NCBI GenBank assembly: GCA_025363755.1 | Contig: JANYLQ010000018.1 | Coordinates: 1 to 60,809, forward strand | Source: Hyphomicrobiales bacterium | GTDB taxonomy: Bacteria; Pseudomonadota; Alphaproteobacteria; Rhizobiales; Aestuariivirgaceae | Reading direction: 5' to 3' | DNA: 60,809 nt | In this document: piece after piece, positions 34,904 to 44,274 of the stretch | Layout: every line of letters begins with the position of its first letter | Numbering within the stretch: the first letter of the stretch is position 1 | The notes under the pieces: model-generated | Told to the model about the DNA's origin: nothing | Database searches by the model: none | What the model saw: only the letters and a program-made list of their open reading frames with translations | Made by a program: the position numbers and the translations under genes

Positions 34904-35698
34904 TTAGCCAAGTTGGCTTTTTATTTTGCGCAAAAAGTTGATTGGCCCGTACATTAATAACAACGTGCGGATGAGACCCAAATAACTGTGCACGGAAAAC
35001 CAATCCGCATAGCGCCATTGCAGGCGCAGTCTGCTTTTCAATTGCTTAGCACGTGAAACGACTGAGATGGATTGTTGAATTTCAATCGTCGTGTAAAGCC
35101 TCTCCGGCAAATTGCCAAATTTATAGCCCTTGGCGTATGCGTAGCATTCCATCGCATAGTCTTCAGCGGCGGGATATTGATCCGTATACTGACCAAGTTC
35201 GCGCCAAAAATCCGCCTTGAACATGATTGCACCATGGGTGAGGGGAGCGTTGTAACGTAATGCCCTTACGCAGTCTTCGAAACGTTCAGGATTCTTGGCT
35301 TCAACCTTCAATCCGGTTTGCGTGTAGAGATAATCAGTGGCTGTACCAACCATGCAATAGTCTGGATGACTGGACAGAAACTTCACCTGCTTCTCAAAGC
35401 GCGTTGCTTCAGAAATATCTGGATAATCAACCCGCGCAATATATTTGAATTGTCCCTTTAGAATTTCTGTGAGGCCCATATTCATAGCGCCCGTAATACC
35501 CAAATTTTTTGGCAGTTCGATAATTTGGCAATCCAAGCCCTTCGTGAAGGCCTTATAGTCAACCTTGTTCTTACTACCATCATCCACGAGGAAAAGTTGA
35601 AACGGAACGGTCTGCGCCCGCAAGCTGTCGAGACACTCTTTCAAATCTACTCCCGGATTATAGATCGGCATCAAAACTGCAATTTCAGGTTCGGACAT
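34904..35698 (-). CDS. glycosyltransferase family 2
   Basis: A 264-residue GT-A fold transferase. N-terminal [20 protein letters not shown] and [12 protein letters not shown] (nucleotide-sugar binding), then [10 protein letters not shown] in place of the usual DDDD/DxD stretch, and [34 protein letters not shown] with the ED acidic pair. It probably adds a sugar to the lipid-linked repeat unit on the cytoplasmic face. The start is one base from the stop of the upstream flippase gene, so it is the last gene of the minus-strand polysaccharide operon. Its stop lies in the terminator region of tRNA-Pro. Confidence 0.85.
   Translation of the reverse strand: MSEPEIAVLMPIYNPGVDLKECLDSLRAQTVPFQLFLVDDGSKNKVDYKAFTKGLDCQIIELPKNLGITGAMNMGLTEILKGQFKYIARVDYPDISEATRFEKQVKFLSSHPDYCMVGTATDYLYTQTGLKVEAKNPERFEDCVRALRYNAPLTHGAIMFKADFWRELGQYTDQYPAAEDYAMECYAYAKGYKFGNLPERLYTTIEIQQSISVVSRAKQLKSRLRLQWRYADWFSVHSYLGLIRTLLLMYGPINFLRKIKSQLG
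34906..34925 (+). terminator. terminator of tRNA-Pro
   Basis: AGCCA-AGT-TGGCT followed by TTTTTATTTT. An additional imperfect stem CTTCGC-CAAA-GCGAAG (34886-34901) lies between it and the tRNA. Confidence 0.6.
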
Positions 35699-37054
35699 TT
35701 ATCGGTTCTTTTGTTCGACCGGCCAAATGAGGCCGATAATGGAAGGGTCGAGTTTTGCTTTGACGCGGAGCACCCAGATTGACCACAAGTTCCAAATAAT
35801 AGTTCCGCCAGCTGAAGCGAAAGCAGCTCCTAAACCACCAAAGCGTGGTATCAAAACAAATTGCAACAGAATGACTAACACATAGCAAACGACCATAATT
35901 TTGAGATAAGACTTCTCGTAGGCTGTCATCTGCATCAAATAAGCTGTGGGGCCGGAAATGGCATCAATCATGCAGCCCAACGCTAGGATCAATAGGATTG
36001 AATAAGCTGATGTGAAGCTGTGGTTGAAGAAGCCGAGCAGGATGTTTCCGGTGAATACCAAAAACACAAAACCGAGAAGTGTTACGACAGCAATGGAAAT
36101 AACCAGTTGCCTGCAGAGTTTTTGAAGTTCGGCATGGTTCTTTTTTTCATAAAGTGCTGCCATGGTTGGCGCAGTCACCAGTCCGCCTGCGATCAGAACA
36201 AGGCTGAGTAAAGTTGCGGTTTTTTGGGCAGCAAAGTAAGCACCTGTTTCAGCACCTCCCATCAGATAACCAACAACAACGACGTCCATTTGCTGAATCA
36301 TCGCAAATACGATGCTTGCGCCCCAGAGAGGCAAAAGACTGCTTTTTGTTCCAGACCAATCTGATTTAGCAACTACTTGGCCAGTTGCTTTCTCGACACC
36401 TTCTCCGATCAAGTAAATCTGCCCAAAGATCAAAACGAGTAATACAGCTGCGCAGATATAAATAGCCATCGTGCTGCCAGCCGCGTAGCCAAACCAAACC
36501 GCTGCGAATGCAAAGAGAGGTGCAATAATGCGCCACAAAACATCACGTGGCAGCATCGAGCCAACAACGCTATTTTGAGCGCGCAACACCCCCGCCGCGA
36601 AATCTCCAAGACAAAATGTTGCAGCCAAAACCGACACACTTAGATAGTTTTGCACTGATAACGGTCCAGCAATTTTGTCACCTATGAAGCCTATGGCGAG
36701 CGCTACTAAAACGCCAAGTGCAGTTAGGAGCGATCCCATTTTTATGACGCCTTTGGCATACTCGAGCTTGCCTTGCGCTAGATATTTTGGCCAATAGCGC
36801 ATCACGGCTGTAGAATAGCCAAACCCTGCGCATGCTGAAATGACGATGGCGAGGTTGAATGAAAATGCAAAGACACCGTAAGCCTGGGCTGTCAAAAGAC
36901 GAGCAAAGGCGACAAACATAAGATAGCTCAGACCTGCACCGGCAACCTTAATTAAAAGCGAAATGACTCCGGAACCAACCAGACGGTTACCTAATGCAGA
37001 TTTCAATTTAAGTTGCAGGCTGAAAACAAAAAGGCCTTTATGCTGATCGGTCAT
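35699..37054 (-). CDS. lipid-linked repeat-unit flippase (Wzx-like)
   Basis: A 451-residue polytopic protein of the polysaccharide transporter (PST) family with about fourteen hydrophobic segments. It begins NRLVGSGVISLLIKVAGAGL, then SYLMFVAFARLLTAQAYGVF (family hallmark: AR-L--YG-F), with MGGAETGAYFAAQKTATLLS in the middle. It is expected to flip the undecaprenyl-linked oligosaccharide for polymerisation by the adjacent Wzy-like protein, with which its start overlaps by four bases. The sequence is not closely similar to the other flippase at 33455 by eye. Confidence 0.87.
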   Translation of the reverse strand: MTDQHKGLFVFSLQLKLKSALGNRLVGSGVISLLIKVAGAGLSYLMFVAFARLLTAQAYGVFAFSFNLAIVISACAGFGYSTAVMRYWPKYLAQGKLEYAKGVIKMGSLLTALGVLVALAIGFIGDKIAGPLSVQNYLSVSVLAATFCLGDFAAGVLRAQNSVVGSMLPRDVLWRIIAPLFAFAAVWFGYAAGSTMAIYICAAVLLVLIFGQIYLIGEGVEKATGQVVAKSDWSGTKSSLLPLWGASIVFAMIQQMDVVVVGYLMGGAETGAYFAAQKTATLLSLVLIAGGLVTAPTMAALYEKKNHAELQKLCRQLVISIAVVTLLGFVFLVFTGNILLGFFNHSFTSAYSILLILALGCMIDAISGPTAYLMQMTAYEKSYLKIMVVCYVLVILLQFVLIPRFGGLGAAFASAGGTIIWNLWSIWVLRVKAKLDPSIIGLIWPVEQKNR

Positions 37055-38340
37055 GATGGATCTGGCACTTCGTAATGGGCGAGTTGTACTTTACTTACAG
37101 CGGGCTGTGAATGTTCTTGTGCTTTGTAGATCAACATTGCCGCAAACAGCCCCCACATCATGCCGAGCATCCAATAGAAGTGCCGCCAATGTTCAGTGTC
37201 AATTTGAATGCCTTGAAAGGTCACGGAAGTTAAGCAAGCAAAGACTAAAATTGCGTGAGTTTGATAAGGAGATTTTGTGAACACAGTTCGAACGCCAACA
37301 AATAAATTGCAACCGATCAAAGCAATGTAAGAGATTCCTCCGATCCATCCATATGACGAAAAGGAATTGAGGAATGTGTTATGAGGGGCTTCAGGAAAAT
37401 AATGTGAAAACTGCAGCGGCCCAAACCCAAAAGGTCGTTCCAATAACATGGGGATGGCGTTCAACTGATTGCCAAACCGTCCTCGTTCACCTGCATCATA
37501 GCTCTTAACCAATGTGAATCGATCTAGAAATACAGCTTGCATTTCTGGCGACGACAAAATTAATACGAGAGGAATTGTAACGATTGCTGCACCGATAAAA
37601 AAGTAAAATACGATGCGTGAGCGCATTGCGTTTGATTCTGACAACACAAACGTAAGCGCCACCATAATCATAATTGACATCAGGATGTTGGTCCACGCGC
37701 CCCGCGAAAACGCAAGAAACAAACTGACAAAAATTAATGCGAAACACAAAAGATCAATAATTGGTCTTTTGCTAATTCCGAGTAACAGTCGTTGGGCCAG
37801 AAAGACACAAGGGAAAACCAAATAAGTAGAAAACACGTTGGGGTCTTTGAAAAGGCCTGTTGCACGACCATAGTTGATCAACTCATTTGCACCCAAACTT
37901 ATGTAGAGTTTGCCTATAGTGCTCGCAAAAACATAAGCCAACATCGCCAGTGCTGCGGCAATCGTTGCCCCCACAACATAGCCAGAAGCTACAATTTTAA
38001 GCCGTTCTTCAGTGTCGGCCGAAAGAAAACTCGCAATGAATACGGCTGATATCGCCATATACAGTGACGTAAACTCGGACTGAAATGCTTCGGGTGTTGG
38101 GGCGGCGATTGCGTAACTGAGAAAGCCTCCCAAATTATATAGCAGCAATAGCAACATCATGGGCATGATGGCGGGATTGTAGTTCATTCCCGAAAAAAGA
38201 TATCCCAGAAAGGCAAGGAAAAAAAAGCAGTCTGTGGGGGCGGGCTCAAAAATTACGACAAACGAACCAGCAAAGATCAGCCAGACCAGCGTCAAGCGAA
38301 TCCGGTCACCACTCCAGCCCATTGCCAAATTAGGAATCAT
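37051..38340 (-). CDS. O-antigen ligase / Wzy-type polymerase family protein
   Basis: A membrane protein of about 429 residues with some ten to twelve helices and the Wzy_C domain: LFKDPNVFSTYLVFPCVFLA, LAFSRGAWTNILMSIMIMVA (the conserved RG--W) and a large periplasmic loop RGRFGNQLNAIPMLLERPFG then APHNTFLNSFSSYGWIGGI with the H-NTFL motif. Polymerase versus ligase cannot be separated by sequence alone; in this Wzx/Wza/Wzc setting polymerase is more likely. I favour the ATG at 38340 (MIPNLAMGW); an in-frame TTG at 38415 would add 25 residues. It overlaps the flippase gene by four bases. Confidence 0.85.
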   Translation of the reverse strand: MIPNLAMGWSGDRIRLTLVWLIFAGSFVVIFEPAPTDCFFFLAFLGYLFSGMNYNPAIMPMMLLLLLYNLGGFLSYAIAAPTPEAFQSEFTSLYMAISAVFIASFLSADTEERLKIVASGYVVGATIAAALAMLAYVFASTIGKLYISLGANELINYGRATGLFKDPNVFSTYLVFPCVFLAQRLLLGISKRPIIDLLCFALIFVSLFLAFSRGAWTNILMSIMIMVALTFVLSESNAMRSRIVFYFFIGAAIVTIPLVLILSSPEMQAVFLDRFTLVKSYDAGERGRFGNQLNAIPMLLERPFGFGPLQFSHYFPEAPHNTFLNSFSSYGWIGGISYIALIGCNLFVGVRTVFTKSPYQTHAILVFACLTSVTFQGIQIDTEHWRHFYWMLGMMWGLFAAMLIYKAQEHSQPAVSKVQLAHYEVPDPS

Positions 38341-38459
38341 CGTCAACAACTTAGATAGCCTAACGCAGTCGTTTGCGGAACAGAGAGAGTTGCTTTGGCC
38401 CAAGTCTGCCAGCAAATAATGCCTGCATCATTCAAAATCCGGCGAAGCAACGCGCCATT

Positions 38460-39998
38460 TCAATAAGCGTTGTTCGTATTCAACAGGGCCAGCGGAGTTC
38501 TCGCCATGATGTATAAATCTAAAGCCAGCGACCAATTCTCAATATAATAGAGATCATGTTCAACGCGGCGTTCAATTTTTTCGGCCGTGTCGGTTTCACC
38601 GCGCCAACCGTTGATCTGTGCCCAACCCGTTATACCGGGTTTCACTTTGTGGCGCGCGAAATAACCATCCACAACATTTTCATAAAGTGAATCCGCTGCC
38701 TTGGCTTTCGTCGCATGTGGTCGGGGCCCGACCAAAGATAGATCGCCTTTCAAAACGTTGAAAAATTGTGGTAATTCGTCCAAGCTTGTACGGCGAATGA
38801 AACGGCCAACACGTGTGACACGTGGATCACTCTTCGTCACGAGCTTGGAGGCGTCGATATCTGCCGCATCAATGCGCATTGATCTGAATTTATAGATTTG
38901 AATGAGTTCGTTGTTAAAGCCAAACCGCTTTTGCTTGAACAGGATTGGCCCTTTGCTGTCCAACTTTACAGCCAAGGCAACAGCCGCCAGAATCGGCGAG
39001 AACGCGATAATCCCAAGGCTTGCAAATACCTTGTCCATTGTGGCTTTTAACAGTGGACCCCACTCCCCAAGCGGTCTGTCAAACATGTCAAGGCAAGGCA
39101 AATTGCCGATATAAGAATAGGCGCGCGGGCGATAACGAATCTTCTGGCCATAGGCGCTTAAGCGAATGTCGACTGGCAAGACCCAAAGCCTGTTCAAAAT
39201 TTGCAAAAGCCGATCTTCCGCTGTGACGGGCAAGGTAATGATAATGCAGTCGATACGCGTTGCACGTGAAAAATCGATGAGATCATCTATGCTGCCAAGG
39301 TTATGAACGCCGTGTGCTTCTGCCAAGCTGCGGTGATCATCTCGGTCATCAAAATAGCCGACAAGTGAAATGCCAGTTTCTTCATGCGACTGCAGATTTG
39401 CGATAACCTTGGAAGCAGGTTCACCACCGCCAACGATAACGGCGCGCCGATTGAATTGGCCATTCAGGTTAAGATGGCGCAAAATCGCAGCAACGAAAAA
39501 TCGGTAAGTCAAAAATATTGCAAAGCCCGCAAACGCCCATGTGACCAACCACAGGCGCGAAACATTTGTTGCCTCTTTGAACAGAAACAAGCCCGCCACC
39601 AGAACGGCAAAAAGCATGGCCCATGCCACCAAAATTCTGAACATAACCTTGGCTGGCATTAAAAGACTCTCCAACCTGTAAAGGCTAAAGGCACCGAGCA
39701 TGATTGGCAAAACTGTCGCAGCAAAGACCGCCATGGAAAGAAACACCATTGTGTCAACACGGCTCTCAAAACCAGGATAGCGAAATGCTGAAATAAGGGC
39801 AGCCAGAAACATCACCGTGCAATCACTCAACCGCAACATTGAGGAAATAATTTGGGGTGCAACGAAGTGGGTGTTCGTAAGTTTTCCGCCTACTGCTTCG
39901 CGCAGTTGATCGCGCACGGTAGCGTCGCTCAATTTGCTCAAATCAATTGCAGTGGCAAGATTTACGTTATTTGGGTTAGGTTTCATGGCCTGCTTCAA
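38460..39998 (-). CDS. undecaprenyl-phosphate glucose phosphotransferase (WcaJ-like)
   Basis: A 512-residue polyisoprenyl-phosphate hexose-1-phosphate transferase that starts repeat-unit assembly. It has four to five N-terminal helices (about residues 50-175), a Rossmann-like CoA-binding domain ([20 protein letters not shown], about 185-310), a further helix, and the catalytic BacSugar_transf domain: [47 protein letters not shown] and [15 protein letters not shown]. Those motifs are those of WcaJ/ExoY. The sugar is probably glucose. A CtrA-like box lies 85 bases upstream of its ATG, so the gene may have its own cell-cycle-regulated promoter. Confidence 0.92.
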   Translation of the reverse strand: MKQAMKPNPNNVNLATAIDLSKLSDATVRDQLREAVGGKLTNTHFVAPQIISSMLRLSDCTVMFLAALISAFRYPGFESRVDTMVFLSMAVFAATVLPIMLGAFSLYRLESLLMPAKVMFRILVAWAMLFAVLVAGLFLFKEATNVSRLWLVTWAFAGFAIFLTYRFFVAAILRHLNLNGQFNRRAVIVGGGEPASKVIANLQSHEETGISLVGYFDDRDDHRSLAEAHGVHNLGSIDDLIDFSRATRIDCIIITLPVTAEDRLLQILNRLWVLPVDIRLSAYGQKIRYRPRAYSYIGNLPCLDMFDRPLGEWGPLLKATMDKVFASLGIIAFSPILAAVALAVKLDSKGPILFKQKRFGFNNELIQIYKFRSMRIDAADIDASKLVTKSDPRVTRVGRFIRRTSLDELPQFFNVLKGDLSLVGPRPHATKAKAADSLYENVVDGYFARHKVKPGITGWAQINGWRGETDTAEKIERRVEHDLYYIENWSLALDLYIMARTPLALLNTNNAY

Positions 39999-40082
39999 AC
40001 TGATACAACACTCATGTGTCGTATTAGCAGGAGCAAAACTCAGTCCGCTTCTTGTTGTTGATTGGAAAGGTTAATTCTGTGG

Positions 40083-40098
40083 TTAAAGAAGGGTTAAC
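40083..40098. promoter_or_regulatory. putative CtrA-binding site
   Basis: TTAA-AGAAGGG-TTAAC matches the full TTAA-N7-TTAAC pattern of CtrA. It is 85 bases upstream of the WcaJ-like gene (start 39998, minus strand) and touches the stop of the next gene upstream. A further TTAA stands at 40071. Confidence 0.45.
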
Positions 40099-41185
40099 GG
40101 CAAGCGTCGTAAAAGGCCGTAACCTTTTCTGCCATTAGGTTAGCGCCATAACTTGAACGAATTTGTTTTGCAAGTTCATCCGCATTTTTTGCAGATAAAT
40201 CATATGAATTCAGAGTGTTATAAATTAATTTGGCCAATAACTCGGGACTGTCGCTGGCGCACAACTGCACCTTTGGTACAACTTCGGAGATGCCACCCAC
40301 ATCACTGCCGATTATTGGTTTTTGAGCCGCAATAGCCTCCAGCATAACATAGGGAAAAGACTCATTACGGGAAGGCAAAACAAATATTCGGCCCAATCCA
40401 ATTGCCTCTCCCATCGATTTGCGACCAGTAAATTGAACTTGCTCCGATAAACCCAGCTCGTCAGCCAGGGTCTTGAAACGATTGAGGTCAGGCCCATCGC
40501 CAATCAAACAGGCTGTTACGGTTTTCTGAGGTTTGAGGAGGACAATAGCCCGCAACAAAACATCAACGCCCTTCAACTTGCGCATTTCGCCGACGAATAA
40601 TAAATCTGCAGCAGATGGTTTCGGAGGTATGCTGCTGAATTCCTCCGGCCAGAGACCGTTGTGAACAACGACCGATTTACAAACTCCAAGTCCAACTTTT
40701 TCTTGAAACAATTTTTTTTCAAATTCGCATACAAAAACGATGCCTGCATTGGTCTTGCGCAAAAGCCATTCTGTTCCCAGAAAGATTGGCCCGGGAAACT
40801 TGTTCCAATCATAATGCAAGCTGCCACCATGTGGCGTGTAAACGGCGGTCTTACGCGAACGCATGCCCGCCAGCCGCGCATAAAGTCCGCCCTTTGCACC
40901 ATGACCGTGAATTACATCAATGTTTAGCCGTGCTGCAAGCTTCGAGGTTTGCTCCGCGCATGAAACATCGCCGAACCCTGGCATCTTCGACATCGCTTGG
41001 CGGGTTATGCCGAGGTTGCAATAACGTTTTGTCTCACTGAGTAAATCTACCGCGGTTTTACCGCCTGTTCCACTGTCACAAAAGATGCCTACGTCATGAC
41101 CTAACTCAGCCTGTCCGCGCGCCAAATCTCGAACGTGGCGAAATAAGCCGCCGACGGGGCTACGAAAGACGTGAAGTATGCGCAT
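40094..41185 (-). CDS. glycosyltransferase family 4
   Basis: A 363-residue GT-B transferase. N-terminal MRILHVFRSPVGGLFRHVRD with the glycine-rich loop, then DVIHGHGAKGGLYARLAGMR and YTPHGGSLHYDW. The C-terminal domain has DLLFVGEMRKLKGVDVLLRA and the ESFPYVMLEAIAAQKPIIGS motif with the paired glutamates (E-x7-E). It is a retaining enzyme using a nucleotide sugar. The ATG at 41185 follows the stop of the export-protein gene within four bases, so the two are coupled; a TTG codon just before it is an alternative start. Confidence 0.9.
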   Translation of the reverse strand: MRILHVFRSPVGGLFRHVRDLARGQAELGHDVGIFCDSGTGGKTAVDLLSETKRYCNLGITRQAMSKMPGFGDVSCAEQTSKLAARLNIDVIHGHGAKGGLYARLAGMRSRKTAVYTPHGGSLHYDWNKFPGPIFLGTEWLLRKTNAGIVFVCEFEKKLFQEKVGLGVCKSVVVHNGLWPEEFSSIPPKPSAADLLFVGEMRKLKGVDVLLRAIVLLKPQKTVTACLIGDGPDLNRFKTLADELGLSEQVQFTGRKSMGEAIGLGRIFVLPSRNESFPYVMLEAIAAQKPIIGSDVGGISEVVPKVQLCASDSPELLAKLIYNTLNSYDLSAKNADELAKQIRSSYGANLMAEKVTAFYDACR

Positions 41186-41188
41186 CAA

Positions 41189-41878
41189 TCAGAACCAGCG
41201 TTCTCTGATATAAATAATATCACCGGGATAAACCTGCGTCGTAACTGGAACTTTGAATGTTTGAGTTCCTTTGGCATTACGCCGTGTAATCAGCACATCA
41301 GCTTTATCAGCGCGTGCGTTATAGCCACCGCCAATCGCGATGGCGTTTTGGACTGTCATGCCCGCTTGATAAGGAAAGCTGCCTGCTGTCGTCACCTCAC
41401 CCATGATAAAGAAAGGGCGCAACGAGGTGACTTGTACTGAAACTTTAGGGTCACGGAGATATCCGTTACGAAGTTTATCGGTTAACGTCTTTTCGATTTG
41501 CGGCGTCGACATTCCAGCCACAGTAATTGTCTGCACATAGGGAAGTGAAATGGCTCCCGATGCGTCAACGGGCACTTCACCTGTCAAATCAGTTTCACCT
41601 GCAACGCGGATGGTAAGTTTATCGCCAGACCCAACACGGTATCCGCTGGCAAATTCATAAGCAGCGGCGTGACCGCGAGTGCCAAACGGAGGAAGCGGCC
41701 CCTGCGGGCCAGTCGATGGAAGCTGCGAGACGCTTGAAACGGCTTCGGGGCCTTCACCCAAATTGCCGTTTGCTAAAATGCCTGTGCCACCTATTGGGGA
41801 ATTCGGACCAGCCGTCTCCCAATCATCGGCACAGGCCGATAGAAACAAGCAACAAACCATCGCACAAATATAACGCAT
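41189..41878 (-). CDS. polysaccharide export outer-membrane lipoprotein (Wza-like OPX)
   Basis: About 229 residues. It begins MRYICAMVCCLFLSACADDW, a lipoprotein signal with lipobox LSAC. The Poly_export domain has YRVGSGDKLTIRVAGETDLT and GAISLPYVQTITVAGMSTPQ, followed by the SLBB domain with SLRPFFIMGEVTTAGSFPYQ and GMTVQNAIAIGGGYNARAD. It is shorter than E. coli Wza (about 380), which is usual for rhizobial-type ExoF/OPX proteins that lack extra SLBB repeats. It forms the outer-membrane part of the export channel, paired with the Wzc/GumC protein encoded divergently at 42043. Confidence 0.9.
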   Translation of the reverse strand: MRYICAMVCCLFLSACADDWETAGPNSPIGGTGILANGNLGEGPEAVSSVSQLPSTGPQGPLPPFGTRGHAAAYEFASGYRVGSGDKLTIRVAGETDLTGEVPVDASGAISLPYVQTITVAGMSTPQIEKTLTDKLRNGYLRDPKVSVQVTSLRPFFIMGEVTTAGSFPYQAGMTVQNAIAIGGGYNARADKADVLITRRNAKGTQTFKVPVTTQVYPGDIIYIRERWF

Positions 41879-42042
41879 ACCCACACATCTCACTCTGAAC
41901 ACAACGAGCTAAAAAGCTGATTTACGAAAATCATAGCCACTTATGGTTAGCAAGACCTTAAGTTGACTGATCGCACCCTGCGTTAATCAAATAGTTACCA
42001 TACTCAATCAAACACGAAACACATTGATAGGTAGTTGTTTTC

Positions 42043-44271
42043 ATGAGTCTTAGTGCAGAGCCATCGCAGTCCCTGAATGTATCGGATGTTATTCGTGGCA
42101 TTTGGCGGCGCAAGACTATGTTGGCAACACTGACATTAATAGGCTTGTGCTTGGGCGCCGCGACGGTATTTTTATCAAAGCCGACCTACCAAACAGAAGC
42201 TCAGATCATAATTGAAAACTCGGCAACGTCGTTTGAACGTGCAAACTCAGATATTCAATCTACAACAGTAGCGCCCGTCGACGAACGATTTATCACCAGC
42301 CAAGTATCGGTGATTAAGTCGAGTGACTTGCTAGGGCGTGTGGCTGATCAATTGGCGCTAAAGGATAATCCAGAATTCAATGCCGCGCTGAATAGGATCA
42401 GTTTTGTGAAATCACTACTGATTGCCACTGGATTTGCCGACGACCCAAACTTATTCACGGGTCGTGAAAATGCTTTAAAAACGATCAGTTCAAAACTTTC
42501 GGTCGGAGCAATTCTCGACTCGAATATTGTAACGATTACTGCACGAATGAATGATAAAAAAGCGGCGGCCGATGTTACAAATGCCGTGGCCGAAGCTTAT
42601 GTCTCCTCCACACGCGAGAACGATGCAGGTTCGACTGAACGTGCCCGGCAATGGCTGGGCGGTCAGATTGCCGACTTGCGCCAAAAGGTAAGTGACTCGG
42701 AGAATGCAGTAGAAAAATATCGCGCGGAGGCGGGCTTGCTAAAAGGCCAAACGGCGACGCTTGGCACCCAGCAAATTTCTGAACTCAATTCACAAATTGG
42801 CGTTGCTGAAAATGCAGCAGGTGAGGCCACCGCACGCGCAGCTGAAATCAAGAGTTTATTGGTTTCCGGTGGAATTGAAGCATCTTCAGATGTTTTGAAT
42901 TCTCCACTTATTCAAAATCTGCGAGAACAACAAAGCAGTGCAAATAGGAAAGTGTCGGAGTTATCGGCAACTTATCTGCCCAACCACCCTAAAATGATTG
43001 CCGCTCAAAAAGAACTCGCTGCAATTACGGGTTCATTGAAGCGCGAAGCTTTGAAAGTGGTTGATAGCCTGCAAGGACAGGCAAAAGTTGCGAACCAGCG
43101 CGCTGAAGCGCTGCGTGCCAATCTCGAAAGACTGAAGGGCAGAGAGTCTGGTGCTAACATCAGTGATGTAAAGCTCAAGGGACTTGAACGCGAAGCCCAA
43201 GCCAATCGAACTTTGCTTGAATCGATGTTGGGTCGTTATGCTGATGCCAGCGCGCGTCAGGATGTGACACAGCAACCAAGCAAAGCCAGAATTATTCAGC
43301 GCGCCGCCGTTCCACCGACACCCTATTTCCCTAAAGTCGGACCTACAATTTTCTTGACCACTATGGCTGGTCTGGCGCTTGGTCTGGGTCTTGCGTTCAT
43401 CATGGAAGTTATGTCTGCTTCTGCTAATGCCGTAAGGATGCAGCGAAATTCTGCACGCTCACATGTTGCGGCCAACCAAATTGAGCGTTCATTCGATATT
43501 CCCCCGATAGATATTCCACCCAAACTTGCGACTGAAGATTTGGTTACCACAACGGTTCAAAAGCTAGAGCATGATGTTATGAGGCCTGTTGCAAATATGA
43601 CAGCAACAGGTTCCAGCGGAGAGGCAGTTGAACTTTTGAATTGCGAGGATAACGCACCCTCTGAAGTTCCACTTGCGATCGCACTCTCGGTGGTCTGCCA
43701 ATCATTAAAAGACAGCAAGGCGTACAAAGCCTTTTCGTTTACAAGCCTCGGAAGTGAGGGGCCGGACGCCGCACTCGCAGCGCTTTCCGCCGGGCGGGCT
43801 CTTTCGATGAACAAAAAGCGTGTTGCCATTATCGATATTTCACAAAACGGCGGAGATATTGAAATGCTGGTGGGTTTGCCTGGTGGCGTTGGCCTTACTG
43901 ATCTGGTGGCGGGCACAGCCGACTTCACAAAAATAATTAGCCGCGATCCGCATTCAACACTTCATATTATCCGCAAGGGGCTTTCACGCGACCAAGACAC
44001 CGCAAGCCGCGTTGCTGGAAAATTTGAATCAGTCATTACGGCTCTGAGCAGCATTTACGATTTTGTGTTTGTCCATGTCGGTGAAGCCTATGGAGCAGCT
44101 CCTAGTCTTGTGAAAAACTGCCCAGCCGCGTTCATTTTTGCGGGCGCTGTGCGTCAGCGCGACGCGTTGGCGGCAGCTAAAATCTTGCAAAAAAATGGCG
44201 TTTTGGCACCTATGTATATTCAAGTAGACGGAAAACCTGCCATTCAGAACCGCAAGGCGGCTTCGGCTTAG
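42043..44271 (+). CDS. polysaccharide co-polymerase, Wzc/GumC type, with degenerate kinase domain
   Basis: A 742-residue inner-membrane protein. An N-terminal Wzz domain has a first helix near residues 28-46 (LATLTLIGLCLGAATVFLSK), a long coiled-coil periplasmic part (about 60-420) and a second helix near 435-455 preceded by the proline-rich AAVPPTPYFPK. A cytoplasmic domain of about 200 residues (540-742) has the fold pattern of the BY-kinase: SFTSLGSEGPDAALAALSAG, KKRVAIIDISQNGGDIEMLV and LPGGVGLTDLVAGTADF. However, the Walker A glycine-lysine-Ser/Thr is missing, the Walker A-prime Asp is not in its usual D-D context, and there is no C-terminal tyrosine cluster. It likely regulates chain length and export but not by tyrosine phosphorylation. 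Confidence 0.87.
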   Translation: MSLSAEPSQSLNVSDVIRGIWRRKTMLATLTLIGLCLGAATVFLSKPTYQTEAQIIIENSATSFERANSDIQSTTVAPVDERFITSQVSVIKSSDLLGRVADQLALKDNPEFNAALNRISFVKSLLIATGFADDPNLFTGRENALKTISSKLSVGAILDSNIVTITARMNDKKAAADVTNAVAEAYVSSTRENDAGSTERARQWLGGQIADLRQKVSDSENAVEKYRAEAGLLKGQTATLGTQQISELNSQIGVAENAAGEATARAAEIKSLLVSGGIEASSDVLNSPLIQNLREQQSSANRKVSELSATYLPNHPKMIAAQKELAAITGSLKREALKVVDSLQGQAKVANQRAEALRANLERLKGRESGANISDVKLKGLEREAQANRTLLESMLGRYADASARQDVTQQPSKARIIQRAAVPPTPYFPKVGPTIFLTTMAGLALGLGLAFIMEVMSASANAVRMQRNSARSHVAANQIERSFDIPPIDIPPKLATEDLVTTTVQKLEHDVMRPVANMTATGSSGEAVELLNCEDNAPSEVPLAIALSVVCQSLKDSKAYKAFSFTSLGSEGPDAALAALSAGRALSMNKKRVAIIDISQNGGDIEMLVGLPGGVGLTDLVAGTADFTKIISRDPHSTLHIIRKGLSRDQDTASRVAGKFESVITALSSIYDFVFVHVGEAYGAAPSLVKNCPAAFIFAGAVRQRDALAAAKILQKNGVLAPMYIQVDGKPAIQNRKAASA

Positions 44272-44274
44272 CAC

